Positions 51,971 to 61,480 of a stretch of DNA of 64,000 nt are shown in pieces; position 1 is the first letter of the stretch; each line of letters opens with the position of its first letter. This DNA comes from Tenacibaculum tangerinum. Lineage in GTDB: Bacteria > Bacteroidota > Bacteroidia > Flavobacteriales > Flavobacteriaceae. Position numbers and translations under genes: made by a program. Where the stretch lies: the NCBI RefSeq assembly GCF_029853675.1, contig NZ_CP122539.1, forward strand, positions 2,437,001-2,501,000, given 5' to 3'. Under the pieces are notes generated by a model. The model did not search any database. It was given only the letters and a program-made list of their open reading frames with translations, and was not told where the DNA came from.

Positions 51971-54169
51971 TTACTCGTGTGAAATTAATTCAAAATCAAG
52001 ATGTTTGCGTTCTAAATCGGTATGTTTTACCTTTACAACAACGTCATCACCTAATTGAATCATATTTTTGGTAGATTGTCCTATAACGGCATATTGTTTT
52101 TCATCAAATATGTAATAATCATCTTTTAAATCTTTGATACGAACCATACCTTCACATTTATTCGCTTTGATTTCTACATAAATTCCCCATTCAGTTACGC
52201 CTGAAACCACGCCTTCAAATTCTTCATCTTTATGATCTTGCATGTATTTGACTTGCATGTATTTGATAGAATCTCTTTCGGCTTTCGCTGCTAATTCTTC
52301 CATTTTTGAAGAATGTTTACATTTTTCTTCATAAATTTCTGCTTTTGGAGACTTGCCACCCTCTAAATAATGTTGTAACAAACGGTGTGTCATCACATCA
52401 GGATATCTTCGAATAGGAGAAGTAAAGTGGCTGTAATAATCAAATGCCAATCCGTAATGACCAATATTTTGAGTAGTATATTCAGCTTTACTCATAGAAC
52501 GTATGGCGAGTGTTTCTACCATATTGGCTTCTCCCTTACCATGAACATCTTTTAATAGTTTATTTAAACTTTGAGACGTTTTTTCAGGTGTTTCGGTATT
52601 GATATTGTATCCAAACTTGCTAATAATATTTTGTAACGCTGCTAACTTATCAACATCGGGTTCATCGTGTACACGATATACAAAGGTTTTCTTACTTGGC
52701 TTGCCAGCAGATAATCCTACAAATTGTGCTACTTTTTTATTGGCTAGTAGCATGAATTCTTCGATTAATTTGTTAGCATCTTTCGCTTCTTTAAAGAAAA
52801 CTCCTGTAGGATTTGCATTTTCATCTAAATGAAATTTTACTTCTACTCTATCAAAAGAAATGGCACCAGATTTCATACGTTTTTTGCGCATTTTCTTTGC
52901 CAATTCGTCTAATTTAAGGGTAGCTTCAACAATACGTTCATCAACTTCATAAGCTTCTCCTGTAAGAGAAACATCTGCAGGTATGGTATTGTTTTTCGTT
53001 TCTATAATTGCTTGCGCTTCTTCATAGGCAAAACGTTTATCAGAATAAGTTACTGTTCTACCAAACCATTGCTTTACAATCTGTGCTTTCTCATTCATTT
53101 CAAATACAGCAGAGAATGTTAACTTTTCTTCATTAGGTCTTAAAGAGCATACGCCGTTACTGAGCATTTCGGGAAGCATGGGTACTACTCTATCTACCAA
53201 ATACACAGAAGTTGCACGGTCATAAGCTTCATCATCTAAAATAGTTTTCGGTTGCACATAATGAGATACATCGGCGATATGAATTCCTATTTCGTAATTT
53301 CCATTTTCTAATATGGTAAACGATAGCGCATCATCAAAATCTTTAGCATCTTTAGGATCGATGGTAAAGGTTAAATCGCCTCTCATGTCTCTTCGTTTGG
53401 CAATTTCTTCTTTGGTAATTGCTATCGGTAATTCTGAAGCTTCTTTTTCTACTTCTTCAGGAAATTCATAAGGAAGTCCGTATTCTAATAAAATAGAATG
53501 GATTTCGGTATTATGATCTCCTGGTTTTCCTAAAACCTGCGTAATTTTTCCAAACGGATTCTTAGAGTTTTCGGGCCAATCCGTTATTTTAGCTACTACT
53601 TTTTCACCGTGTTTGGCTCCATTTAGTTTACTTTGTGATATAAAAATATCGGCATACATTTTCGTATTATCGGGCAAAACGAATCCGAAATTTTTATTCA
53701 TCTGTAGCACACCAACGAATTCGATTTTCGCTCTTTCTATGATTTCTACGACATCGGCTTCTAACTTATTGCTTCTTCTCTTTTTATATACATACGCTTT
53801 TACAGTATCATTATGCAGTCCTTTTCCTAAATTAACAGAAGGAACAAAAATATCTTCTTCAAAATCGTCTGAGATAAAGTAAGCATTGCCATTGGAAGTA
53901 GCGTCTAAAGTACCAATATGATATTTTCGATCTTCATTTATTTGATACTTGCCTCTGTCTACTTCTTTAATTTTTTTATTAGCTGTAAGTTCTGCTAGCT
54001 TTTTAATAATTTGAGTTTTTCCATCGGTATCAGAAATTCCCATTTTTGAAGCTATTTGCTTGTAGTTGTAATTTTTATTACTGTCTTCGTTAAGTATTTT
54101 GAAAATGCTTCGGGTAAGGTTTTTAATAACTTTTCCCTTTTTTTTATAGATTTTTTTCTTTCTAGTCAT
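51971..54169 (-). CDS. rnr: ribonuclease R
   Basis: The 732-aa 3'-5' exoribonuclease shows in order an N-terminal winged-helix part (ASKMGISDTDGKTQIIKKLAEL), cold-shock domains (about residues 75-230), and the RNB catalytic domain with DPKDAKDFDDALSF (metal-binding Asp cluster near residue 272). HYGLAFDYYSHFTSPIRRYPD follows near residue 575, and a C-terminal S1 domain ends VVVKVKHTDLERKHLDFELI. It degrades structured RNA. The length is typical for Bacteroidota RNase R. Confidence 0.95.
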   Translation of the reverse strand: MTRKKKIYKKKGKVIKNLTRSIFKILNEDSNKNYNYKQIASKMGISDTDGKTQIIKKLAELTANKKIKEVDRGKYQINEDRKYHIGTLDATSNGNAYFISDDFEEDIFVPSVNLGKGLHNDTVKAYVYKKRRSNKLEADVVEIIERAKIEFVGVLQMNKNFGFVLPDNTKMYADIFISQSKLNGAKHGEKVVAKITDWPENSKNPFGKITQVLGKPGDHNTEIHSILLEYGLPYEFPEEVEKEASELPIAITKEEIAKRRDMRGDLTFTIDPKDAKDFDDALSFTILENGNYEIGIHIADVSHYVQPKTILDDEAYDRATSVYLVDRVVPMLPEMLSNGVCSLRPNEEKLTFSAVFEMNEKAQIVKQWFGRTVTYSDKRFAYEEAQAIIETKNNTIPADVSLTGEAYEVDERIVEATLKLDELAKKMRKKRMKSGAISFDRVEVKFHLDENANPTGVFFKEAKDANKLIEEFMLLANKKVAQFVGLSAGKPSKKTFVYRVHDEPDVDKLAALQNIISKFGYNINTETPEKTSQSLNKLLKDVHGKGEANMVETLAIRSMSKAEYTTQNIGHYGLAFDYYSHFTSPIRRYPDVMTHRLLQHYLEGGKSPKAEIYEEKCKHSSKMEELAAKAERDSIKYMQVKYMQDHKDEEFEGVVSGVTEWGIYVEIKANKCEGMVRIKDLKDDYYIFDEKQYAVIGQSTKNMIQLGDDVVVKVKHTDLERKHLDFELISHE

Positions 54170-54287
54170 TAATCTTTCGTCTTATTTAATTTTTTGCCAA
54201 AGTACGAATAAAATTAATGTAAGTGATTTAAAATAATTGTTATAAATTCATTTCGTACTTTTCTCCTCTTCATTCAAAAGTTTTTAT

Positions 54288-55199
54288 ATGAATAGTTCTT
54301 GGTTTTTAATTGTTAATCCTGTAGCTGGTAATGGTAACTTTAATAAATATTGGAATGAAATTCAACAAGAATTAAAAATAAATAATATTGCTTATGAATA
54401 TGCTTTAACAGCACATTCAAAACGTGAAAAAACGATTGTTCAACTAGCTATTGATAAAGGGTATACAAAAATAATTTCTGTAGGTGGAGATGGTACTTTA
54501 CATCATATTATTAACGGAATTATGACTCAAAATAGTATTAATTCAAAAGATATTACTGTTGCTGTAATTCCTTTAGGTACTGGTAATGATTGGGTTAAAA
54601 CATATAATATACCTAAAAACATTAAAACTGCTATTCATTTAATAAAAAAAGAAAAGTCAATTTTTCAAGACGTAGGTTACTTAGAGTTGTCTAATACTAC
54701 TACTTACTTTAATAATGTTGCTGGTATAGGTTTTGATGGCTATGTTGTTAATAAGTTAAATAAATTGAAAAGATTCGGCTCTATTGCTTATTTAATTAGT
54801 GGAATAGCAGGAATTTTATTCTATAAAAAAACTACTTTAAAAATAGATATTGATGATATTTCTATTGAAACAAAGTGCTTAATGACTCTGTTTGGTATTT
54901 GTAAATATTCTGGTGGTGGTATGCAATTAACTGATTATAAAGAATCTAATAATGGCTTGTTGGATATTACTATTGCTAAAAACCTTTCTTTTTGGGATGT
55001 ATTAGTTTCAATAAAAAGATTGTATAACGGAAAAATACTTCAACATAAAAAGGTAGAAACTTATAGCTCTAACTCTTTGTTAATAACTCCAAAAAACATT
55101 GATAATAAACCTTATATTCAAGCAGATGGAGAATTAATAGGTACGGGGAAAGTAAAAGTAAGTATTGTTAAAAGTGCTATTCGAATTGTTGTACCATAA
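54288..55199 (+). CDS. diacylglycerol kinase/YegS-like lipid kinase
   Basis: The 303-aa protein starts WFLIVNPVAGNGNFNKYWNE and has the nucleotide-binding signature SVGGDGTLHHIINGI (around residues 65-79). PLGTGNDWVKTYNIP follows near 105, and NNVAGIGFDGYVVNKL near 144. These define the DAGK catalytic family that phosphorylates diacylglycerol or related lipids at the inner membrane. The length is standard (about 300 aa). It diverges from rnr across about 118 bp. The exact lipid substrate is not predictable. Confidence 0.9.
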   Translation: MNSSWFLIVNPVAGNGNFNKYWNEIQQELKINNIAYEYALTAHSKREKTIVQLAIDKGYTKIISVGGDGTLHHIINGIMTQNSINSKDITVAVIPLGTGNDWVKTYNIPKNIKTAIHLIKKEKSIFQDVGYLELSNTTTYFNNVAGIGFDGYVVNKLNKLKRFGSIAYLISGIAGILFYKKTTLKIDIDDISIETKCLMTLFGICKYSGGGMQLTDYKESNNGLLDITIAKNLSFWDVLVSIKRLYNGKILQHKKVETYSSNSLLITPKNIDNKPYIQADGELIGTGKVKVSIVKSAIRIVVP

Positions 55200-55274
55200 A
55201 AAGTTAAGGAAATCTTAAAAAAATTGTAACATTTACCAAACTCACACGTCTTTAATAATAGAAGGTGGTTGTAA

Positions 55275-55439
55275 ATGAAAAACTTACGAAAAATAATAGC
55301 ACTATTCATTTTTATATTCATTACAGGAATTATTGTAACTGTAATGAGTATTCATGCTGCTTTGAATAAAAAAATTCCTTCAAAAGTTGTAAAACAAGAC
55401 ACAGTATACCTTATCAAAGCTTATAAAAAAAACTTTTGA
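55275..55439 (+). CDS. 54-aa single-pass membrane protein
   Basis: An ATG at 55275 opens a 54-codon frame ending TGA at 55437-55439. It begins with basic residues (MKNLRKI), has one hydrophobic segment (ALFIFIFITGIIVTVMSI, about residues 9-26), then a polar, Lys-rich tail ending IKAYKKNF. No homologue is recognised. It lies 75 bp after the lipid kinase gene and immediately before the origin-like region. Small membrane proteins of this kind are often missed, but a chance frame in AT-rich DNA cannot be excluded. Confidence 0.5.
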   Translation: MKNLRKIIALFIFIFITGIIVTVMSIHAALNKKIPSKVVKQDTVYLIKAYKKNF

Positions 55440-56127
55440 GCCTTATTACTATTTGGTAACAGTTATTAACAAGCATCGTAATTGCATATTATTTTTTGCA
55501 ATTTCGCTAGGCGGAAACGTCAAATATAAATCACACTTGTTTCCTTCAAATTCTCACAACTCTATATATAAGAGAATTCTTAAGAATTATAGTTTTAAAA
55601 TTGTTATTAACATAGTATATTATTAATAAAAAGATTTTTAAAAATTTAAAAAAAGAAATGATTGTTATAATAGTGTGTTGATATATGGAATAAAAAATGG
55701 AGGTTATTTTTGGAGAAGTGACTTATTAAAATAAATAAACAAGTTATGAGTTAAATAAAATCTTAAAAATCAATTATAAGATGTACTTATTAACAAAAGT
55801 TATAAACAGTAATTCACCACAAATTATGAATAGTTAATTTAATTCTCAATGTAAAAAAGAGGTTAATTTTATGTTGATAAATGTTCATTAAAATCTTACA
55901 AAAAAAGTTGCATAAGTAATTGTTCTTCTTGTATTGTAAAATTTATTTAGAAAATCAAATTTTCTTTTCAGAATCTACTATGAGTTCTTAACAATTTGGT
56001 AATATAGCTTAACTCCTTAATTTTAAATAGGTTATTAAGAATGCTAAAAAAAGCATTGTTAATTACTGTTGATAATCGTGAATAACTGTATTTTTGTAAA
56101 TCACAACTAAATTAAAATCAACAAATT
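55440..56127. other. candidate chromosomal replication origin (oriC)
   Basis: 688 bp without a gene, very AT-rich, carry many DnaA-box-like 9-mers. TTATTAACA is at 55463-55471, 55604-55612 and 55787-55795; TTATAAACA is at 55800-55808. TTATCAACA lies on the minus strand at 55872-55880 and 56067-56075, and TTATTCACG on the minus strand at 56077-56085. Long A/T runs near 55610-55660 could be the unwinding element. The parS-like sites near mnmG, 7 kb away, fit an origin neighbourhood. dnaA itself is not in the window. Confidence 0.5.
56089..56096 (+). promoter_or_regulatory. -7 promoter element of rpiB
   Basis: TATTTTTG matches TAnnTTTG 31 bp before the rpiB ATG; a TTG lies 17 bp upstream. Two DnaA-box-like sites overlap the promoter, so DnaA could influence it. 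Confidence 0.45.
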
Positions 56128-56559
56128 ATGACAATCGCTGTAGGAAATGATCACGCAGGTACCGAATACAAATTCGAAATAGTTAATCTTTTAGAAGAAT
56201 TAGGGTATAAAGTACTTAATTTTGGTACAAATGATACGGATAGTATGGATTATCCTGATGCTATTCATCCTGCTGCAGAAGCTGTAGAGACAGGACAAGC
56301 AGCCATGGGAATTATTTTATGTGGAAGTGGTAACGGAGCACAGATGACGGCTAATAAGCATCAAGGGGTACGTGCTGCCTTGTGTTGGAATAATGAATTG
56401 GTAGCATTAACACGTCAGCATAACGATGCTAATATTTTAACAATTCCAGCTCGTTTTGTATCGTTACAACAAGCACTAGGTTTTGTAAAGATTTTCTTAG
56501 CTACCGAATTTGAAGGTGGGCGTCATGCAAACCGAGTACAAAAGATAGCTTGCTGTTAA
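56128..56559 (+). CDS. rpiB: ribose-5-phosphate isomerase B
   Basis: The 143-aa enzyme interconverts ribose-5-phosphate and ribulose-5-phosphate. It has the RpiB/LacAB motifs VGNDHAGTEYKFEI (Asp8-His9), the base Cys65 in IILCGSGNGAQMTANK, and the RAALCWNNELVALTRQHNDANIL phosphate-binding block. The C-terminus FEGGRHANRVQKI is also typical. The length is standard for RpiB. Its TAA overlaps the ATG of the next gene by one base (TAATG), so translation is coupled. Confidence 0.95.
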   Translation: MTIAVGNDHAGTEYKFEIVNLLEELGYKVLNFGTNDTDSMDYPDAIHPAAEAVETGQAAMGIILCGSGNGAQMTANKHQGVRAALCWNNELVALTRQHNDANILTIPARFVSLQQALGFVKIFLATEFEGGRHANRVQKIACC

Positions 56560-56999
56560 TGAATTTTATAGTAAAAAGATTTCAAGAATTAACAACTTCA
56601 GAACTGTATGATTTACTTCAATTACGTTCTGAAGTTTTTGTTGTTGAACAAGATTGTGTGTATCAAGATTTAGACGGTAAAGATCAAAAAGCATTGCATG
56701 TCTTAGGAGTAAAAGAAGGTAATATCATCGCCTATGCACGCTTGTTTAACAGTGGTGAATATTTTAATACGCCTAGTATCGGTAGGGTTATCGTAAAGAA
56801 AACGGAACGTAGATATGGATACGGACACGATTTGATGAAAGTAGCTATCAAGGCTATTTCTGATAACTATAAAGAAACTACAATTACCATTTCTGCACAA
56901 ACCTATTTACAGAAGTTCTACGAATCTCACGGATTTAAACAAGTAGGAGAAGGGTATTTAGAAGATGGAATTCCGCATATAAGAATGGTAAAGAATTAA
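56559..56999 (+). CDS. ElaA-type GNAT acetyltransferase
   Basis: The 146-aa protein starts with ATG at 56559, overlapping the rpiB stop by one base. It has ElaA features: LYDLLQLRSEVFVVEQDCVYQDLDG at the front, the acetyl-CoA loop region RVIVKKTERRYGYGHDLMKVAI (V-x-x-x-x-R-x-x-G-x-G/x), and FYESHGFKQVGEGYLEDGIPHIRM at the end. Such enzymes transfer acetyl groups to an unknown small molecule or protein. The length matches ElaA (about 150 aa). Confidence 0.88.
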   Translation: MNFIVKRFQELTTSELYDLLQLRSEVFVVEQDCVYQDLDGKDQKALHVLGVKEGNIIAYARLFNSGEYFNTPSIGRVIVKKTERRYGYGHDLMKVAIKAISDNYKETTITISAQTYLQKFYESHGFKQVGEGYLEDGIPHIRMVKN

Positions 57000-57001
57000 T
57001 A

Positions 57002-57682
57002 ATGAAAATAAGTAATTTTTTGACTAATTTAGGTGAAATATCACTTCGCATTAAAAGTGATGATGAAGTTAAAATAATTACTAGTGAATTAGGTTATAAT
57101 ATTTTATCAAGTTCATTTAAAATTGAAATTATAAAATTTTATGATGTTAAAAATTGGTTGAATAAAATTGAAGTTGAAAAAACTATAGGTTGGATTTTTA
57201 AAATACATAAGTTGAATGATCATAAAAGAGCATTGAGTTTTGATTGTATTTTAAGTCCTAATAACTCAAAAGTTACTTCTGAATCAGACACAGGTGAACA
57301 CTTGGATTCAGTATGGATAAATGACGAAAAATATGTAGTTAGTATTGGTACAGAAGACGGTGAAATAATGAAAATTAGGGCAAAAAATAATGATTGGATG
57401 CCTTATAGATTTAAAGATAATTTAGGAATTATAAAATCAGAATCTTTTTTTAGTAAAAGTTATAAAGAAAAGTCTATTACGAAGATATTACCATTTGGTT
57501 TAGAAACTAAGATTCGTCAGTTATTTGAAGGTGAAAAATTATATTTTCATTATCTTATAGCGACAGATAAATTAAAGAAAAGTGAAGATTATATTGATGA
57601 ATATAGTATTTCAACTCACCTAGCTGTGGATTATTCAAAAGAAACGTTAATTGAAAAGTTAAATTTGAAAGATTATTTTTAA
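57002..57682 (+). CDS. unrecognised 226-aa cytoplasmic protein
   Basis: I do not recognise a family. The protein has no signal peptide or membrane segment. Its start follows the GNAT stop by 2 bp, so it is likely the third gene of the rpiB unit. It is more AT-rich in codon use than its neighbours, with runs of Lys/Ile/Asn/Asp (RIKSDDEVKIITSELGYNIL; WIFKIHKLNDHKRALSFDCIL). This composition hints at acquisition. It converges with the pseudouridine synthase gene, with a 3-bp gap. Confidence 0.55.
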   Translation: MKISNFLTNLGEISLRIKSDDEVKIITSELGYNILSSSFKIEIIKFYDVKNWLNKIEVEKTIGWIFKIHKLNDHKRALSFDCILSPNNSKVTSESDTGEHLDSVWINDEKYVVSIGTEDGEIMKIRAKNNDWMPYRFKDNLGIIKSESFFSKSYKEKSITKILPFGLETKIRQLFEGEKLYFHYLIATDKLKKSEDYIDEYSISTHLAVDYSKETLIEKLNLKDYF

Positions 57683-57685
57683 AAA

Positions 57686-58261
57686 CTAAATCAATTCCCC
57701 TACCTCTTTAACCTGCCCGACTTGCATATTTCCTAATAAAATATCACCTATACGAACACGTACCAAGCGAAGTGTAGGAAAACCAACTGCGGAAGTCATT
57801 TTACGTACTTGTCTGAATTTTCCTTCAGTTAAAGTAACCGATATCCATGGAGTAGGACCGTGACGAGCATCACGAATTTTTTTAGAACGTTCTGGAAGAT
57901 TCGGAGCATCAATCAAACGAACCTTACAAGGTTTCGTTCTATATTTTTTTCCATCGAAACCAATTTCAACGCCATTTTTTAACTGTTCAATTGCTGTTGA
58001 AGTAATAGCACCATCTAATTGTACATAATATTCCTTTTCAACATCACCTCTGGTGGTAATAAAATCACTTACTTTTCCGTCAGTTGTTAATAACAACAAA
58101 CCTTCCGATTTAGCATCTAATCTACCAACAGCCATGGTTTTTTCTGGAAAGTCGTATAATTCACCTAACAGTTTATGTTTTCCTCCCTTTTTTTGATTGG
58201 TAATAAATTGTGATAAGAAACCATAAGGCTTGTATATCATGAAGTGGCGATGATTTGACAT
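57686..58261 (-). CDS. 23S rRNA pseudouridine synthase, RsuA/RluE-like
   Basis: The 191-aa protein lacks an S4 domain and consists of the catalytic domain alone: MIYKPYGFLSQF, the catalytic Asp49 in AVGRLDAKSEGLLLLTTDG, VEKEYYVQLDG, and the end motif LTEGKFRQVRKMTSAVGFPTLRLVRVRIGD. Size and lack of S4 match RluE, which makes pseudouridine 2457 in 23S rRNA; other RsuA-group targets are possible. It diverges from recA across 114 bp. Confidence 0.9.
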   Translation of the reverse strand: MSNHRHFMIYKPYGFLSQFITNQKKGGKHKLLGELYDFPEKTMAVGRLDAKSEGLLLLTTDGKVSDFITTRGDVEKEYYVQLDGAITSTAIEQLKNGVEIGFDGKKYRTKPCKVRLIDAPNLPERSKKIRDARHGPTPWISVTLTEGKFRQVRKMTSAVGFPTLRLVRVRIGDILLGNMQVGQVKEVGELI

Positions 58262-58375
58262 CCTTACTTTTTTAAGAAGTACAATATTACAAAATGTAAC
58301 ATAAAAATATAGGATAATAAGCCTAGTTTTTCATAACTTAGCCATTCTTATTATTTAAAATAATTAGCACGATTT

Positions 58376-59383
58376 ATGGCAGCAGATAAAGAGAAAGAAG
58401 CGAAACTAAAAGCGCTTCAACTTACACTAGATAAGTTAGATAAAACCTACGGTAAGGGAACGGTAATGAAGTTAGGCGACAGCCAAGTAGAAGACATAGA
58501 TGCAATATCGTCGGGTTCTTTAGGATTGGATTTAGCCTTAGGAGTAGGAGGATATCCTCGCGGAAGAATTATAGAAATTTACGGACCAGAATCTTCGGGT
58601 AAAACAACCTTAACTATTCACGCGATTGCCGAAGCCCAAAAAGCAGGAGGAATTGCCGCTTTTATCGATGCAGAACACGCTTTCGATCGTTTTTATGCAG
58701 AGAGTTTAGGAGTAGATGTTGATAACTTAATTATTTCGCAACCCGATCATGGAGAACAAGCTTTAGAAATAACCGATAATTTGATTCGTTCAGGAGCGAT
58801 TGATATTGTAGTCATTGACTCGGTTGCAGCCCTAACACCAAAATCTGAAATTGAAGGTGAAATGGGAGATTCTAAAATGGGATTACATGCACGCTTAATG
58901 TCACAAGCCTTACGTAAGCTAACAGGTACGATTAGTAAAACAAACTGTACGGTTATATTTATTAACCAGTTACGTGAAAAGATCGGAGTTATGTTCGGTA
59001 ACCCTGAAACAACTACAGGAGGTAATGCTTTGAAGTTTTACGCATCGGTTCGTTTAGATATTCGTCGTAGAACACAAATTAAAGATGGCGATAGAGTAGT
59101 TGGTAACAGCACCAAAGTTAAGATTGTAAAAAATAAAGTAGCTCCACCTTTTCAACAAGCAGAATTTGATATTATGTATGGAGAAGGAATCTCAAAGGTG
59201 GGAGAAGTTTTAGACATTGGTGTAGAGTATGGAATTATAAAGAAAAGTGGCTCTTGGTTTAGTTATGGAGAAACGAAGTTAGGTCAGGGTAGAGATGCTG
59301 TAAAAGGTGTTATTAAAGACAATCCTGAACTAATGGAGGAGCTTGAAAATAAAATTAAAGAAGCTATTGAAAATCAAGAATAA
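58376..59383 (+). CDS. recA: recombinase RecA
   Basis: The 335-aa protein contains Walker A at residues 70-78 (GPESSGKTT), Walker B in [20 protein letters not shown], loop L1 [15 protein letters not shown], and loop L2 [26 protein letters not shown]. It polymerises on single-stranded DNA for homologous recombination and induces self-cleavage of LexA-type repressors. The C-terminal acidic tail is short ([12 protein letters not shown]). The length is normal. A hairpin terminator follows. It could drive recombination between the near-identical fibre-gene front ends described elsewhere in this window. Confidence 0.97.
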   Translation: MAADKEKEAKLKALQLTLDKLDKTYGKGTVMKLGDSQVEDIDAISSGSLGLDLALGVGGYPRGRIIEIYGPESSGKTTLTIHAIAEAQKAGGIAAFIDAEHAFDRFYAESLGVDVDNLIISQPDHGEQALEITDNLIRSGAIDIVVIDSVAALTPKSEIEGEMGDSKMGLHARLMSQALRKLTGTISKTNCTVIFINQLREKIGVMFGNPETTTGGNALKFYASVRLDIRRRTQIKDGDRVVGNSTKVKIVKNKVAPPFQQAEFDIMYGEGISKVGEVLDIGVEYGIIKKSGSWFSYGETKLGQGRDAVKGVIKDNPELMEELENKIKEAIENQE

Positions 59384-59419
59384 GTAATTTAAATTTAAAG
59401 TTCAAACTATTACTATTTT

Positions 59420-59450
59420 TAAAGGCTGTTGAGAAATCAACAGCTTTTTT
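59420..59450 (+). terminator. hairpin terminator of recA
   Basis: GGCTGTTG pairs with CAACAGC across AGAAAT, followed by six Ts. Confidence 0.85.
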
Positions 59451-59472
59451 AATACCTGCTTATGAGATTGTA

Positions 59473-60612
59473 TTAATTATACTTCACTTTACGTATTACT
59501 CGCATGGCCTCTTTGTATTTGATGTACGTGGTTTTATCTTCGAGGTTTTTAATGTAATATTTTGCTTTTTTAAGTTGTAGAGCAGCGCTTTCAAATCCGT
59601 TTAAATAACAGATTAAATAAGAAGTAGGGAGTCGATATACATCTTCGTGCTCGGTAACCGAAAGAGGTTTGTTGTTTACAATTTTTGCTACAATGCTGTT
59701 ATTATTATTGTATATATGCTGTAAGATGTTGCTATCGTATTGAGGTGCCTCAAATAGAAATTCGGTAACAATATCATGCTTTCCGTTATCTTTGAAATTG
59801 ATGATTGTTTTTTCTAGTGGATAGCGTTTTTCACTCTTGTCAATCCCTAAAACAATGTACTCGGTAATAATGAATGATTGTTCGTTATAATTGATTTGAA
59901 CATCATCTAACGAAGAAAAAAACAAGCGGACTTGCTCATTTATCAGTTCAATATCAACACGTGTAAAAAATACCTCATCGTTAATTTTTTTCTGTTTCCC
60001 TGCCCAACACAACACAAATTGTTCGTTAAACACCTTGTATTGCGGATTGTACTCTGGTTTATGCCTGTTTATAAAATCAAAAACACCATCGAGGGTAAGT
60101 TGAATGTTATTACGAGCATTTTTTTCAATAGCTTCAACAATGGCTTTGTTATTGTTTTTAAGAACAATGTTTTCTTCCGCAGGCATTGAGTTGCTTCCTC
60201 TGCGATAAAAAATAGTTCCTTTACGATATTTCCAGGAATTCTTAGCTAAGGAGGTAATTAATTTGGTAGGATAAATTGTTACCAGTCCGATTACTTTATG
60301 TCGTTCTAAACGTGGAAAAGGAACATTTTCATATTCTATTTTCGGTGGGTTGTTCAGGTATGCATTTACCAAGTTTTGTATTTTACTATCGTCGTAAAAA
60401 TCTACCCCAACAATTTTATTTTCTTCATCTTCAATACCAATAACAATATAAGAATTATTGGTAGGGTTCGAATTAGAAAGTGCGCAAACATGTTTAATAA
60501 ATTTTGCTTTTCCTTCTTTAGAATCTAAAGATAACTTCTGCTTTTTATCATAAAAACTATTCTCATCGTTATGAGACAGTAAGTTTTTAATAAGTAAGCG
60601 CTTGTTAATCAT
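59473..60612 (-). CDS. AlbA_2 (Schlafen-type) domain protein
   Basis: The 379-aa protein has an AlbA_2 domain at about residues 25-150: DSKEGKAKFIKHVCALSNSN, NNSYIVIGIEDEENKIVGVDF, then NPPKIEYENVPF and YRRGSNSMPA. This is the putative nucleic-acid/ATP-binding fold of bacterial Schlafen-like regulators. The C-terminal 220 residues are not recognised (NIQLTLDGVFDFINRHKPEY, then strands and a basic helical end). It starts 1 bp after the aldo/keto reductase stop, so it is the last gene of a three-gene operon. The role is unknown. Confidence 0.75.
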   Translation of the reverse strand: MINKRLLIKNLLSHNDENSFYDKKQKLSLDSKEGKAKFIKHVCALSNSNPTNNSYIVIGIEDEENKIVGVDFYDDSKIQNLVNAYLNNPPKIEYENVPFPRLERHKVIGLVTIYPTKLITSLAKNSWKYRKGTIFYRRGSNSMPAEENIVLKNNNKAIVEAIEKNARNNIQLTLDGVFDFINRHKPEYNPQYKVFNEQFVLCWAGKQKKINDEVFFTRVDIELINEQVRLFFSSLDDVQINYNEQSFIITEYIVLGIDKSEKRYPLEKTIINFKDNGKHDIVTEFLFEAPQYDSNILQHIYNNNNSIVAKIVNNKPLSVTEHEDVYRLPTSYLICYLNGFESAALQLKKAKYYIKNLEDKTTYIKYKEAMRVIRKVKYN

Positions 60613-60613
60613 T

Positions 60614-61480
60614 TTAAGGTACTTTATGCCCTTGGCTAGCCTCTAGTAGAGCAAACCAGTCTTCAGTTTCTAAAATAATTTTTTGTGCAGCTACCGCTTC
60701 GATTATTCGTTCTTTTTTGGTGGTTCCAATGACAGGAATTATTTGTGATGGATGTTGATAAAGCCAAGCTAACAATACTTGAGTTTCGGTAGCATTGTAT
60801 TTTTGAGTCAACCTAAGCATTTCTTCTTTTATTTGAAGATTTTTAGTGGAATCTTCTGTAAAATAGGTGCCTAACGGACTCCAAGCCATCGGCTGAATAT
60901 GATGAAGTTGCATATAGTTTAAATCTCCATTAAGCAAAGGTGTATAATGGCTTAACGAAGCTTCTATTTGATTTACCGAAACGGTGGTTTTACTTGCTAT
61001 CAATTGTGTTTGTAGCGGAGTAAAATTAGAGAGCCCGAAATCTTTAATTTTTCCTTGCGATATGAGTGTTTCAATAGCCGCTGCAATTTCATCAGGGTGC
61101 ATTAAAGGACTTGGCCTATGCAACAAAAGTAGATCTAAATATTCGGTTTTTAGGTTTTGTAAAGATTGCTCTACACTCCAAATAATGTACTTTTTTGAAT
61201 AGTCGTAATGTTTAATTCTATTTGTTCTGGTATTTCCTGTATGCTGAATTCCACACTTAGAAATAAGCTGTATGTTTTCTCGTTTTATAGAACTTGATTC
61301 AAGTGCTTTTCCGAAGGAACTTTCTGTAGTATAGTCTCCATAAATATCTGCATGATCGAATGTAGTTACCTCATTTTGAACACAGGCTTCTATTAGGTTT
61401 ACCATTTGGTGTGTATCTAAATTTTCACCCCAAATTCCCCATCGCATACACCCAGCAATTACGTTAGAATAATTAGTCAT
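60614..61480 (-). CDS. aldo/keto reductase (YdhF-like)
   Basis: The 288-aa protein has the aldo/keto reductase barrel with catalytic Asp42 and Tyr47 (FDHADIYGDYTTE), Lys in LISKCGIQ near residue 76, and His in LLLLHRPSPLMHPDE. The NADPH-binding end reads PVIGTTKKERIIEA. LVNL, LLAWLYQHPSQIIPVIG and KDFGLSNFTP are family blocks. The substrate is unknown. It overlaps the preceding SDR gene by 8 nt and so is translated with it. Confidence 0.9.
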   Translation of the reverse strand: MTNYSNVIAGCMRWGIWGENLDTHQMVNLIEACVQNEVTTFDHADIYGDYTTESSFGKALESSSIKRENIQLISKCGIQHTGNTRTNRIKHYDYSKKYIIWSVEQSLQNLKTEYLDLLLLHRPSPLMHPDEIAAAIETLISQGKIKDFGLSNFTPLQTQLIASKTTVSVNQIEASLSHYTPLLNGDLNYMQLHHIQPMAWSPLGTYFTEDSTKNLQIKEEMLRLTQKYNATETQVLLAWLYQHPSQIIPVIGTTKKERIIEAVAAQKIILETEDWFALLEASQGHKVP

